Shown here: positions 1 to 8,261 of the stretch, piece after piece
How positions within the stretch are numbered: the first letter of the stretch is position 1
Layout: each line of letters starts with the position of its first letter
Origin: an uncultured Oscillospiraceae bacterium
GTDB taxonomy: Bacteria > Bacillota > Clostridia > Oscillospirales > Oscillospiraceae
Direction of reading: 5' to 3'
Assembly (NCBI GenBank): GCA_934589525.1
Contig: CAKTOB010000018.1
Location: 1-51,181, forward strand
Length of the DNA: 51,181 bases
Position numbers and translations under genes: made by a program
The notes under the pieces: model-generated
What the model was told of the DNA's origin: nothing
Database searches by the model: none
What the model saw: only the letters and a program-made list of their open reading frames with translations

Positions 1-273
1 GCGGGAATGATGGTGTAAACCATGTGATTGCACAATGTGTAAACCATGTGAGTCTTGACAAGATTGCCGCCGCTACAGTGGGGTGTACGATGTTTCGGGT
101 GGTACCATTCATCCCCACAGGTTATACATCCCACGTGGCGGGCGGCAGATTGCCGCCCCTACAACACATTTGTTCTGAATTTCCGCATTTTTAACGTATC
201 TGTCATTGTTTCACGCCCATAAAATGCAAAAACGTAGTGCGTTGACGTAGGGGGGTGCGCCCCAAAAAGGGAC
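1..273. repeat. Repeat-bearing intergenic DNA at the left edge
   Basis: No gene is seen here. A 14-bp direct repeat, GTGTAAACCATGTG, occurs at 13-26 and 37-50. At 98-128 lies the reverse form of the linker found in the other repeat islands (GGTACCATTCA...CACAGGTTAT), followed at 140-158 by the hairpin GGGCGGCA-gat-TGCCGCCC and the flank CCTAC. The same hairpin and flanks recur at 36302, 36584, 41291 and 41637. The stretch is therefore the truncated end of a repeat island whose remainder lies outside the window. Confidence 0.7.
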
Positions 274-310
274 ACAAAAAAGGCATAGCCCCCTTGCGGT
301 AGGCTATGCC
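274..310 (-). terminator. Intrinsic terminator of the feo operon
   Basis: A perfect 9-bp stem (GGCATAGCC / GGCTATGCC, 282-290 with 302-310) is followed on the minus strand by a run of six T. It lies 20 bases beyond the stop codon of the small Cys-rich gene, where the feo transcript should end. Confidence 0.8.
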
Positions 311-330
311 AGCGGTTTTCAAAAAGACGG

Positions 331-483
331 TCATTTATTTTTGCGGTCTTTAGGCTGCTTGGGGCAGCTTCGGCACTGGCCGCAGCTGTCGCAGTCGCCG
401 CCGCACCCGTTTCGGCGTCGGCGCAAAACCGCGATGACACCCAGGACGATCAGCCCCAGCAGCAGGATGCTTTGCACATTCAT
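331..483 (-). CDS. FeoB-associated Cys-rich membrane protein
   Basis: A 50-residue protein. Residues 1-20 form one hydrophobic helix, followed by four arginines (21-24). A short tail holds cysteines at 27, 31, 34, 37 and 40 in the pattern C-x3-C-x2-C-x2-C-x2-C, and the C terminus is lysine-rich. This is the architecture of the small FeoB-associated Cys-rich membrane proteins that follow feoB in many Firmicutes. It starts 4 bases after the feoB stop, so the two should be cotranscribed. The role is not settled for the family. By analogy with FeoC-like partners, the cysteines may bind iron or sense it at the inner face of the FeoB channel, which is inference. Confidence 0.85.
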   Translation of the reverse strand: MNVQSILLLGLIVLGVIAVLRRRRNGCGGDCDSCGQCRSCPKQPKDRKNK

Positions 484-487
484 AGGC

Positions 488-2848
488 TCACACCAGGCCG
501 AAAACCAGCCCCAGGCACCGCACCAGGAACGCCACCACCCAGGCGATGGCGCATTGGGTCAGGACCGTAAAGGCTGCGGCCTTGGTGCTGCCCATTTCCT
601 GCTTCACCGTGGAAATAGCGGCCACGCAGGGGGTATACAGCAGGGTGAACACCAGGAACACCACCGCCGTATAGGGGCTAAAGAGGGTGGTGATGCGGCT
701 TACGTCCCCGCCCAGCAGCAGCGTCAGGGTGGAGACCATGCTCTCCTTGGCGGTAAAGCCGGTGATGAGGGCGGTGGAGGCCCGCCAGTCCCCAAAGCCC
801 AGGGGGGCAAAGAGGGGGGCGATCAGGCTTCCCAGCAGAGCCAGGAGACTCTGCTCCGGTGTGGCGGCTACATTCAGACGGATGTCAAAGCTTTGCAGCA
901 CCCAGATGATCACCGAGGCGGCAAAGATGATGGTAAAGGCCTTTTGCACAAAGCCCTTGGCCTTCTCCCAGATCAGCTGGCCCACGCTTTTGGCGCTGGG
1001 CAGCCGGTAGTTGGGCAGCTCCATGACAAAGGGCACGGGCTCGCCGGAGAAGCTGGTGTGCTTTAAGATGAGGGCATAGACAATGCCGCAGACGATGCCC
1101 AGCAGATACAGTCCGATCATGGCCAGGGGCTGCAAGGCCCGGGGGAAGAAGGCGGAGACCAGCATGGTATAAATGGGCAGCTTGGCGGAGCAGCTCATAA
1201 AGGGGGTCAGGAGAATGGTCATTTTCCGGTCCCGCTCACTGGAGAGGGTCCGGGTGGCCATCACCGCCGGGACGGAGCAGCCGAAGCCGATGAGCATGGG
1301 CACAAAGCTTCTGCCGGAGAGGCCCAGCTTCCGCAAAGGCCTATCCATGACGAAGGCCACCCGGGCCATATAGCCCGTGTCCTCCAAAATGGACAGGAAG
1401 AAAAACAGGGTGACAATGGTGGGCAGGAAGCTCAAAACGCTTCCTACACCGGCGCAAACGCCGTCTACCACCAGGTCGTGGACCACCGGGTTGATTTGCC
1501 AGGCGGTAAGCCCTAAGTCGATCCAATGGGTGACCCAGCCCACCCCCAGCTCCATCAGGTCCGACAAGGTGCCGCCGATGACGCTGAAGGTCATGACGAA
1601 CACCAGGGCCATAATGCCTAAGAAGCAGGGGATGGCGGTGTATTTGCCGGTGAGATACCGGTCAATGGCCATGCTGCGCTTGTGCTCCTTGCTTTCATGG
1701 GGCCGGACCACGGTTTTTTTGCACAGGGTCTCCAGGAACTGGAAGCGCATATTGGCCATGGCGGCCTCCCGGTCCAGGCCGGTCTCCTGCTCCATAATGG
1801 ACACCAGCTGGCCGAAGGCCTGCTGCTTGTCCGGGGTCAGGCGGATTTTTTCTTCCATCAGCCGGTCCTGCTCCACAAGCTTCGTGGTGGCGAACCGCAC
1901 GGGAAGCCCCGCCCGGCGGATGTCCGTTTCCAGCAGCATGGCGGCGGCGTGGATGCAGCGGTGGACCGCGCCTACCGGGTCCTTTGGGTCGTCGCTTTCC
2001 AGGCAGAAATCCACCCGCTGGGGCTTCTGCTGGGCCCGGGCCACATAGAGGGCGTGGTCAATGAGCTCGTCAATGCCCTCGTTCCGGGCGGCGGAAATGG
2101 GCACCACGGGAATGCCCAGAATGTCTTCCAGGGCGTTGATGCGGACGGAGCCGCCGTTGGCCCGGACCTCGTCCATCATATTGAGGGCCAGCACCATGGG
2201 GATCTCCAGCTCCATGAGCTGCATGGTGAGATACAGATTCCGCTCAATGTTGGTGGCATCTACAATGTTGATGATGCCGCTGGGCCGGTCGTTCATGAGG
2301 AAGTCCCGGGTGACGATCTCCTCATTGGAGTAAGGGGAGAGGGAGTAGATTCCCGGCAGGTCCGTCACCGTGGCCTCCGGATGGTTGCGGATCTGGCCGT
2401 CCTTCCGGTCCACGGTGACACCGGGGAAGTTGCCCACATGCTGGTTGGCTCCCGTCAGCTGGTTAAAGAGGGTGGTCTTGCCGCAGTTCTGGTTTCCGGC
2501 CAGGGCAAAGGTCAAAGGGCCTTCCGGCAGCGGTACCTCCCGGCCCAGACGGTTCTCGCCCACGCCGGGGTGGGGGATGGGCTGGATGCGGGGCTCCTTG
2601 CCGTGGACAGGGATGGGGTCTAAATGAACGTTTTCGATTTCGATTTGCCGGGCATCCTCCAGCCGCAATGTCAGCTCATACCCCCGCAGGGTGATCTGAA
2701 TGGGGTCCCCCATAGGGGCCACCTTTTGCAGCTGGACCTCAGTTTGAGGAGTCAGGCCCATATCCAGAAGATGATGCCGCAGAGCGCCGTCGCCGCCAAC
2801 GCTGCGGATAAACGCCGACTGCCCCGGTTTCAATTCATCCATTGTCAT
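488..2848 (-). CDS. feoB: FeoA-FeoB fusion, ferrous iron transporter
   Basis: This 786-residue protein imports Fe2+ across the cytoplasmic membrane. Residues 1-75 are a FeoA (SH3-like) domain, normally a separate protein. A linker leads to the FeoB GTPase domain with G1 GNQNCGKTT (118-126), G2 region NFPGVTV, G3 DLPG (163-166) and G4 NMMD (223-226). The rest is the polytopic membrane region with the two Gate motifs, around CSVPAVMATRT and FMSCSAKLPIY. The start was placed at 2848 because GAGGTG lies 6 bases upstream. The reading frame stays open to 3310, but that extension would overlap rpe and its promoter. TATAAT with TTGCGC 17 bases further back (2883-2911) is a fitting promoter. No Fur-like box is clear. 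Confidence 0.96.
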   Translation of the reverse strand: MTMDELKPGQSAFIRSVGGDGALRHHLLDMGLTPQTEVQLQKVAPMGDPIQITLRGYELTLRLEDARQIEIENVHLDPIPVHGKEPRIQPIPHPGVGENRLGREVPLPEGPLTFALAGNQNCGKTTLFNQLTGANQHVGNFPGVTVDRKDGQIRNHPEATVTDLPGIYSLSPYSNEEIVTRDFLMNDRPSGIINIVDATNIERNLYLTMQLMELEIPMVLALNMMDEVRANGGSVRINALEDILGIPVVPISAARNEGIDELIDHALYVARAQQKPQRVDFCLESDDPKDPVGAVHRCIHAAAMLLETDIRRAGLPVRFATTKLVEQDRLMEEKIRLTPDKQQAFGQLVSIMEQETGLDREAAMANMRFQFLETLCKKTVVRPHESKEHKRSMAIDRYLTGKYTAIPCFLGIMALVFVMTFSVIGGTLSDLMELGVGWVTHWIDLGLTAWQINPVVHDLVVDGVCAGVGSVLSFLPTIVTLFFFLSILEDTGYMARVAFVMDRPLRKLGLSGRSFVPMLIGFGCSVPAVMATRTLSSERDRKMTILLTPFMSCSAKLPIYTMLVSAFFPRALQPLAMIGLYLLGIVCGIVYALILKHTSFSGEPVPFVMELPNYRLPSAKSVGQLIWEKAKGFVQKAFTIIFAASVIIWVLQSFDIRLNVAATPEQSLLALLGSLIAPLFAPLGFGDWRASTALITGFTAKESMVSTLTLLLGGDVSRITTLFSPYTAVVFLVFTLLYTPCVAAISTVKQEMGSTKAAAFTVLTQCAIAWVVAFLVRCLGLVFGLV

Positions 2849-2882
2849 AACAGTCACCTCAAGTGAAGATTCCTTTCCTTGC

Positions 2883-2951
2883 ATTATAGCACCCTGATTT
2901 CCGGTGCGCAACATAAATTTCCTTGCATCCCCCTTGGGGGTATGGTATACT
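2883..2951. promoter_or_regulatory. Divergent promoters for feoB and rpe
   Basis: On the plus strand TTGCAT (2923-2928), 17 bases, TATACT (2946-2951) leads to rpe. On the minus strand TTGCGC (2911-2906), 17 bases, TATAAT (2888-2883) leads to feoB. The two -35 boxes face each other only 11 bases apart, so a protein bound between them could affect both. Confidence 0.75.
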
Positions 2952-2992
2952 TTTTGAAGAAGCAATTTGACGAAATTTTGGAGGCTTGGATT

Positions 2993-3652
2993 ATGGCAAC
3001 TGTAGCTCCTTCCATCCTTTCCGGGGATTTTGCCTACCTGGGAGAGGATCTGAAAACCATCAAAAACGCCGGCTGCCGCTGGGTCCATGTGGATGTCATG
3101 GACGGCAATTTTGTGCCCAATATCACCATCGGCATCCCCACCGTGGCGGCCCTGCGGAAGTACACGGATCTGGTGCTGGATGTTCACCTGATGATCGACC
3201 GGCCGGTGCGGTATGTAGAGGCCTTCTGCAAGGCCGGGGCGGACTTCGTGACCATCCATGTAGAGGCGGACACCGAGGAACAGAATCTCTTGGCCCTGGA
3301 GAAGATCCACGCCATGGGCGCCAAGGCCGCCGTATCCGTGAAGCCCAACACCCCCGCCCAGGCGGTGCTGCCCTACCTGGACCGGGTGGACATGATCCTG
3401 GTCATGACCGTAGAGCCGGGCTTCGGCGGCCAGAGCTTTATGGAAAACCAGATGGAAAAGCTCTCGGCTCTCCGGCAGCTCTGCCGGGAACGGAACCCCC
3501 GGTGCCTGTTGGAAGTAGACGGCGGCGTGAACCGGGACACCGCAAAGCTCTGCAAAGCAAACGGTGCCCAGGTCCTGGTGGCCGGGTCCGCGTTTTTTAA
3601 GGCGGAGGATAAGAAGGCGTTTGTGGAGGACGTGGAACGGGAAACGGAGTAA
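2993..3652 (+). CDS. rpe: Ribulose-phosphate 3-epimerase
   Basis: A 219-residue TIM-barrel enzyme that interconverts ribulose 5-phosphate and xylulose 5-phosphate in the pentose phosphate pathway. Family motifs are all present: APSILSGDF at the N terminus, HVDVMDGNFVPN with the metal-binding His and catalytic Asp, DVHLMI, VEPGFGGQSF for the phosphate-binding loop, and EVDGGVN with the second catalytic Asp. ATG at 2993 has GGAGG 8 bases upstream, and the start agrees with the family. It is a single-gene unit with its own promoter. In many Firmicutes rpe is linked to rsgA and prkC, which are not here. Repeat sequence begins directly after the stop codon. Confidence 0.97.
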   Translation: MATVAPSILSGDFAYLGEDLKTIKNAGCRWVHVDVMDGNFVPNITIGIPTVAALRKYTDLVLDVHLMIDRPVRYVEAFCKAGADFVTIHVEADTEEQNLLALEKIHAMGAKAAVSVKPNTPAQAVLPYLDRVDMILVMTVEPGFGGQSFMENQMEKLSALRQLCRERNPRCLLEVDGGVNRDTAKLCKANGAQVLVAGSAFFKAEDKKAFVEDVERETE

Positions 3653-3697
3653 ACTGTCAACTCAAACCAACTGTCCATTGTCAATTGTCAATTCAAA
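3653..3697. repeat. TTGACAA heptamer array after rpe
   Basis: Immediately after the rpe TAA comes ACTGTCAACT and then the heptamers CTGTCCA, TTGTCAA, TTGTCAA (3671-3691), the minus-strand form of the TTGACAA array seen at eight other places in the window. The same leading sequence precedes the array at 12966. Confidence 0.75.
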
Positions 3698-3733
3698 ACG
3701 CCCCGCTGTTCGTAAAACAGCGGGGCGTTGAAT
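3698..3733. terminator. Bidirectional terminator between rpe and the ABC permease gene
   Basis: A 13-bp stem (ACGCCCCGCTGTT, 3698-3710, with AACAGCGGGGCGT, 3716-3728) and a 5-base loop. On the minus strand the stem is followed by TTTTG. On the plus strand the following bases are only weakly T-rich. It separates two convergent genes. Confidence 0.75.
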
Positions 3734-3734
3734 C

Positions 3735-5519
3735 TTATCCCACCGCCACGGTGGTCGTGCCGTGGGTGGCGATCCAATAGAGGGTGTGGCGGCAGTTGTC
3801 GTTTAAGTCGATGGAGAGGTATTCTTCCTCCCCGTTTTTTTGATAGATGATACTGATCCAGCCCCGCACGGAGGGAGCCTCCTCCTCTTCCCGCACGCGC
3901 AGGGACAGGGACATGATGCCTCCGTCGGCGCAGTCCCGCAGGATGGCGTCGGCCAGACCTTGGAAATTGGTGAAGGTTCGGTTGCGGACGGGGTCGCCCA
4001 CCGGCTGGCCGTCAATGGTTGAATAGAAGTAGGACTCTCCTTTGGTGGCGGAATCCAGCACCTCCCGGAACTCGGCTTCACTCATGCCCAGTGACAGCTC
4101 CGGGCTGGACAGGTAGGGGGCCAGACGGGCGTAGGCGGGGTTTTCCTTTTCCAGGAAATACCGGCGCTGGAGGGTCCGGCCGTTTTTCATGGTATAGCGC
4201 AGCTGAATGTTCAGATAGCTGCCTGGGTACCAGCGGTCCTGGTCCTGAACCAGGCTGCCCAGGACCTTGCTCTGCCAGTCCCGCAGGGCCCCCTGGTGGT
4301 AGGCGATGACATCCTGGATCTCCTGTTCCTGGTTCAAGGTCAGGGTCTGGCCGGAGTAGGTCAGCTGGATGGGGGCCAGGGTCACGGAGGCCACGTCCTG
4401 GGCCTTGGGGACATAGCGGATCACATGAAATACGTCCGTCATGATGCCAAGCACGCACAGGGCGCAGGCTACCAGAATGCCCCCCATGGGCACCAGCAGC
4501 CGCCAGCGGAAGACCCGGCTGGTGCGCCGCAGGAGCATCAGGCCCGTGATATACCCGGCGATCAGCCCCAGGGGCAGGAAAAAGTAGACGGAAATAGAGC
4601 CTTGGGCCAGCCGCTTGACCCCCACATGGAAAAAGGCCGCCACGGTCAGGGTATAGAGGGTCAGGAATACCGGGGACAGCCCCGGGAAGGCCACCAGGTC
4701 CCCGGCGGCTTCCAGCTTCCGGTGGCGGTAAACCACCTGGGCCGCCGCCATGCACACGCAGCCAAGACCGGCGCAGATCCAGGCCCGGGGCCAGAGTTCA
4801 CCGGACTGGATGCCGTCAAAGTAATACTTCCACTGGCCGTTGACCATCTCGCTGCGGTCCAGGGCTTTCAAATAATAGCCGTCATACATGGCAACCGTAG
4901 GGCACAGCCGGGCGATCCAGCCGATGGAAATATCCTTGCCGTAGATCAGAGGGATAAACACCATGGCCACAAACCAGTAAAGCAAAACCGTAGCAAAATT
5001 GATAATGCCGTAAATCAGCACCATGCCTACCCGGTTCCCCGCCAGTTGGACGGCCAGCAGGGCGGTGCCCAGGTAAAAGATGTATTGCAGGGACAGGGCG
5101 AAGGCGGTCCACAGGGCCACGGAACGCATACCGCTGCCCAAAAGGCCCGTAACGGGCATCAGCACCAGGAAATTGGGCACCAGGGCAAACAGCAGCCCTG
5201 CGGCCAGATGGGCCCCATAGTAGCCGTCCCGGGTAATGGGCATGGCGTGGAGACTGTTGCACAGCCGGGGATTCAGCAGGTCCCCAAACAGGGCCTGGAC
5301 CACCACCAGGGCGTAAATGCCATTGATACACACCCCCCTACAGGAGATCAGATTGAAGGTGTAGACCAAGGATGCCTTGGCGTCATCGGTGTCCCCGGGC
5401 CGCAGCTGGAACAGCACCAGCATGGCAAGCCCCAGGGTATAAGCCCCCCAGACCGGGGCGAACCGGCTGATGTCCGTCCGCAGGACCGTGGGGTTACAGA
5501 AGGAAACCTTCAGCTTCAT
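3735..5519 (-). CDS. ABC transporter permease with large C-terminal soluble domain
   Basis: A 594-residue membrane protein. The first ~390 residues hold about nine to ten hydrophobic segments in the style of ABC-2 type permeases. The last ~200 residues, from around VPKAQDVASVTL to the end, are soluble, probably extracytoplasmic, and show no motif I recognise with certainty. A domain of the DUF6449 type is possible. The start at 5519 overlaps the end of the ATPase gene by 26 bases and has GGGAGG 8 bases upstream, so the pair is translationally coupled. Together with the ATPase and GntR regulator it resembles the Bacillus ytr-type operons, which respond to cell-wall-active compounds. The substrate here is unknown. 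Confidence 0.85.
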   Translation of the reverse strand: MKLKVSFCNPTVLRTDISRFAPVWGAYTLGLAMLVLFQLRPGDTDDAKASLVYTFNLISCRGVCINGIYALVVVQALFGDLLNPRLCNSLHAMPITRDGYYGAHLAAGLLFALVPNFLVLMPVTGLLGSGMRSVALWTAFALSLQYIFYLGTALLAVQLAGNRVGMVLIYGIINFATVLLYWFVAMVFIPLIYGKDISIGWIARLCPTVAMYDGYYLKALDRSEMVNGQWKYYFDGIQSGELWPRAWICAGLGCVCMAAAQVVYRHRKLEAAGDLVAFPGLSPVFLTLYTLTVAAFFHVGVKRLAQGSISVYFFLPLGLIAGYITGLMLLRRTSRVFRWRLLVPMGGILVACALCVLGIMTDVFHVIRYVPKAQDVASVTLAPIQLTYSGQTLTLNQEQEIQDVIAYHQGALRDWQSKVLGSLVQDQDRWYPGSYLNIQLRYTMKNGRTLQRRYFLEKENPAYARLAPYLSSPELSLGMSEAEFREVLDSATKGESYFYSTIDGQPVGDPVRNRTFTNFQGLADAILRDCADGGIMSLSLRVREEEEAPSVRGWISIIYQKNGEEEYLSIDLNDNCRHTLYWIATHGTTTVAVG

Positions 5520-6375
5520 GTTCCATACCTCCCAGCTCGTAAATAAAAATCTCTTCCAGAGAAAGGGGCAAAACATCGAAATACGGGGGCTTTTCCCGCT
5601 CCGCCGCCGCCTGAACTCTCGGCAGGGTGCCCCTGACAATGTAAGTAGAGAGCCTTCCTACGGTGCTGCTGTGGAGCACCTCCAGCCCCTTGGGGGCGGG
5701 GCCCACCATTTGCAGCTTCACCGTAGACCCCTGCATATCCGCCAGGCTCTTTTCCAGCAGCATTTTGCCCCGGCGCATGATGCCCACATGGTCGCAGATG
5801 TCTTCCAGCTCCCGCAGGTTGTGAGAGGACACCAGAATGGTGGTGCCCCGGCGGGTCACGTCTTCCAGCAGAAGGCTCCAGACCTGCCGCCGCATCACCG
5901 GGTCCAAGCCGTCCACCGGCTCGTCCAGAATCAGCACCTCCGCCCGGGTACACAGGGCCAGATGGAAGCAGGCCTGCTTCTGCATGCCCTTGCTGAAGCG
6001 CCGGATGGGGGCCTTTCGCCGCAGGCCGAAGACCTCCTGCAATTCTTCAAAGCGCTTGTTGTCAAACCTGGGATAGAGCCCGGCGTAGAAGCTCCGCATT
6101 TCCTCCAGACTGGCTCCGGGGAAGAAGAAGGGCTCGTCGGCAATGCAGCAGATGCGCTCCTTGGCGGCGGGATTCTCGTCAATGGGGTGGCCCTCCAGGG
6201 TCACGGTGCCGGAATCCGGCCGGTAGACCCCGGTCATGTGTCGGATGGCGGTGGTCTTTCCTGCGCCGTTGGGGCCGATGAGGCCGTAGATGCCCCCCTT
6301 GGGCACATGGAGGCTCAGGCCGTCCAGGGCCTTGAAGGAGCCGAAGGTTTTGGTCACATTGTTCATTTCGAGCAT
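5494..6375 (-). CDS. ABC transporter ATP-binding protein
   Basis: This 293-residue ATPase powers the adjacent permease. Walker A is GPNGAGKTT (34-42), the Q-loop region follows, and the signature is the divergent FSKGMQKQ instead of LSGGQ, as is common in ABC-2 exporters. Walker B is LILDEPVDGLDP and the H-loop lies in ILVSSHNL. A short accessory domain follows the nucleotide-binding domain (about residues 210-293). The start overlaps the regulator gene by 13 bases, with GGAGG 7 bases upstream. The ATPase/permease order and the overlaps at both ends point to one three-protein operon. An export or detoxification role is inferred from the family. Confidence 0.93.
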   Translation of the reverse strand: MLEMNNVTKTFGSFKALDGLSLHVPKGGIYGLIGPNGAGKTTAIRHMTGVYRPDSGTVTLEGHPIDENPAAKERICCIADEPFFFPGASLEEMRSFYAGLYPRFDNKRFEELQEVFGLRRKAPIRRFSKGMQKQACFHLALCTRAEVLILDEPVDGLDPVMRRQVWSLLLEDVTRRGTTILVSSHNLRELEDICDHVGIMRRGKMLLEKSLADMQGSTVKLQMVGPAPKGLEVLHSSTVGRLSTYIVRGTLPRVQAAAEREKPPYFDVLPLSLEEIFIYELGGMEHEAEGFLL

Positions 6376-6731
6376 GGTTCGTCCTCCATGATCTTTTGTA
6401 CCAGCTCCTGCCGGGTGTAGCCCATGGACAGGAGCCTTTTCACCGTATCTTCAAAGGCATTGAGAAGCTTCACTTCCTCCTGCGGATCCCCCAGGGGGCA
6501 TCCGCAGACGAAGCACCCCTTGCCGGGGACCGTGGCGATCCAGCCCTCCATTTCCAGCTGCCGGTAGGCCCGCTGAATGGTGTTGGGGTTGATGGACAGC
6601 TCCACCGCCAGCTCCCGGACGCTGGGCAGCTTGTCCCCCTGGACCAGCACCCCGCCGGAAATCTGCTGCCGGACGTTGTCTGTGATTTGTGCGTAAAGGG
6701 GACGAATGTCCCGATAATCCAGGTGCAGCAT
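6363..6731 (-). CDS. GntR family regulator, YtrA subfamily
   Basis: A 122-residue repressor-like protein. The N-terminal winged helix-turn-helix (about residues 8-72) contains PLYAQITDNVRQQI, LPSVRELA and INPNTIQRAYRQLE. The C-terminal part is short (about 45 residues), lacks a FadR or UTRA effector domain, and is typical of the YtrA subfamily that sits with ABC transporters. The start at 6731 has AAAGGAGG close upstream. Members of this group usually repress their own operon. The perfect palindrome GTATTAATAC, 24 bases upstream of the start and just past the -10, is a likely operator. Confidence 0.9.
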   Translation of the reverse strand: MLHLDYRDIRPLYAQITDNVRQQISGGVLVQGDKLPSVRELAVELSINPNTIQRAYRQLEMEGWIATVPGKGCFVCGCPLGDPQEEVKLLNAFEDTVKRLLSMGYTRQELVQKIMEDEPCSK

Positions 6732-6754
6732 AGGCGCCCTCCTTTGTATGAAGC

Positions 6755-6797
6755 GTATTAATACAGATATGATACAGCCAATATTTCCCACCGTCAA
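6755..6797 (-). promoter_or_regulatory. Promoter and likely operator of the GntR-ABC operon
   Basis: On the minus strand TTGACG (6797-6792), 17 bases, TATCAT (6774-6769). Five bases downstream of the -10 lies the perfect palindrome GTATTAATAC (6764-6755), placed where a bound repressor would block initiation. Its link to the GntR protein is inference. Confidence 0.7.
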
Positions 6798-6848
6798 TAG
6801 AAGGAACCGATTCTTAGGAAAATCTTAGGGAAATCTTAAAAGACGGTT

Positions 6849-6934
6849 TTAGGGAAGCTCTGATTAAATCGGCAAGAGCTGGGAGCAAAAGATTCGCTGT
6901 CCAGCCGCAGACGATTTATTCAGAGTTTCCTTAG
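6849..6934. mobile_element. 78-bp inverted-repeat element (MITE-like) with TTAG duplication
   Basis: The element spans 6853-6930. It begins GGAAGCTCTGATTAAATCG and ends with CGATTTATTCAGAGTTTCC, an imperfect inverted repeat. The four bases TTAG occur on both sides (6849-6852 and 6931-6934), as expected for a target-site duplication. A longer copy with the same ends lies at 42797-42957. No transposase is encoded, so it would have to be moved in trans. The ends and the 4-base YTAR-like target recall IS5-family elements, which is a guess. Confidence 0.65.
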
Positions 6935-7076
6935 CCCTTTTCCGTTGAAAAGCACAAAAGAAAGGGGGCTATGGAAGAAAAAACCGGGAATTGGTCTAAG
7001 GGTGTCGGGTAAACTGAATTTGTATGGAAGAAAATCAGAAATGACGGAAAAATTTCTTAATTTGAGCGGAAACTAC

Positions 7077-7105
7077 TTTGCAAATCCGGGGAAATATGCT
7101 ATAAT
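7077..7105 (+). promoter_or_regulatory. Promoter of the GT2-GtrA operon
   Basis: TTTGCA (7077-7082), 17 bases, TATAAT (7100-7105), 38 bases upstream of the first gene of the operon. Confidence 0.65.
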
Positions 7106-7143
7106 GCCTGGAGATATTGAGTATGTGACAAAGAGGCGAAATT

Positions 7144-8250
7144 ATGAGTATATCTGATGTTTCCGTAGTGCTCCCTTCCCTGGACCCGGATGAAAAGCTG
7201 GACGCGGTGATCGAGGGGCTGCTCCAACACGGATTTACGGACATTATTCTGGTCAACGACGGCTCCAAACCCGAAAATCTCCCCCGGTTCCAGCGGGCGG
7301 CGGACACCCACAAGGAAGTCACCCTGCTGCATCATCCCGTCAACCGGGGCAAGGGCGCGGCTCTCAAAACCGCCTTTGCCTATTTCCTGGAAAACCGGCC
7401 CAACGGCAAGGGCGTTGTCACCGTAGACGGCGACAACCAGCACCACCCGGAGGATACCAAGGCCTGCACGGAGCGGATGCTGGAAACCGGCAAGGTGATT
7501 TTGGGCTGCCGGGACTTTACACTGCCCCATGTGCCCCCCCGCAGCCGCTTCGGCAACCACACCACCTCCATGGTCTTTAAGGTCTTTTGCGGCATGACCC
7601 TGTCTGACACCCAGACCGGTCTCCGGGCCATTCCCAGAAGCGCCGTAGAGCGGTTCACGGAGGTCTCCGGCGAACGGTTTGAATATGAGACCAATATGCT
7701 CCTGGCCATGAAGACCATGAACATCCCCTATGAAGAGGTCAAGATCCGCACGGTGTATATTGAGGAGAACAAAAGCTCCCATTTCCACGCCATTAAGGAC
7801 TCCTGGCGGATCTACAAGCTGATTTTAAAGCACTTCTTCCGCTACACCCTGTCCTCCCTGGTCAGTGCCGCGGTGGATACGGGGATGTTTGCCTTCCTGG
7901 ACTGGGCCCTGCGGGCCACTTCCGCCATGGTCCACGACACCGTGCCCTATGTGGGGGCCAGAGTGGTCTCTTCTCTGCTGAACTTCTTTATGAATAAGAA
8001 GCTGGTCTTCCAGTCGGAGGAGCAGACGGGGAAGGCCATGCTCAAGTATTATCTGCTGGCCCTGCCCCAGATGGCCGCCCAGATGCTGCTGACCAACGGG
8101 CTCTACCGGGTGCTGCGCATCAGCGAAAATGCCGGAGGGCTTCGTACATTGTGGTACGTCATCGTCATGGTGTGCCTGTATTTTATCAGCTATACGATCC
8201 AGCAGCGCTGGGTCTTTGTAAAGCAAGACGCGAAGCAAGACAAACAGTGA
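7144..8250 (+). CDS. Bifunctional glycosyltransferase family 2 / GtrA protein
   Basis: A 368-residue fusion. Residues 1 to about 225 form a GT-A glycosyltransferase of the dolichyl-phosphate-mannose synthase type: VVLPSLDPDEKL, ILVNDGS and the metal-binding DGD at 95-97 in VDGDNQHHPEDT, then TGLRAIP. Residues ~235-365 are a GtrA domain with four hydrophobic segments (SAAVDTGMFAFLDW, ARVVSSLLNFFMNKKLVF). In this class the first domain charges polyprenyl phosphate with a sugar and GtrA is thought to help flip it. The acceptor and sugar are not known here. The gene leads an operon with 11 bases to the phosphodiester glycosidase gene. AAAGAGG upstream of ATG 7144 supports the start. Confidence 0.93.
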   Translation: MSISDVSVVLPSLDPDEKLDAVIEGLLQHGFTDIILVNDGSKPENLPRFQRAADTHKEVTLLHHPVNRGKGAALKTAFAYFLENRPNGKGVVTVDGDNQHHPEDTKACTERMLETGKVILGCRDFTLPHVPPRSRFGNHTTSMVFKVFCGMTLSDTQTGLRAIPRSAVERFTEVSGERFEYETNMLLAMKTMNIPYEEVKIRTVYIEENKSSHFHAIKDSWRIYKLILKHFFRYTLSSLVSAAVDTGMFAFLDWALRATSAMVHDTVPYVGARVVSSLLNFFMNKKLVFQSEEQTGKAMLKYYLLALPQMAAQMLLTNGLYRVLRISENAGGLRTLWYVIVMVCLYFISYTIQQRWVFVKQDAKQDKQ

Positions 8251-8261
8251 GGTAACGAAAT

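Noticed and set aside
2849..3310. N-terminal extension of FeoB by 154 residues
   Set aside because: It would run through both promoters and into rpe on the other strand. The FeoA domain already starts at the ribosome-site-supported ATG 2848.
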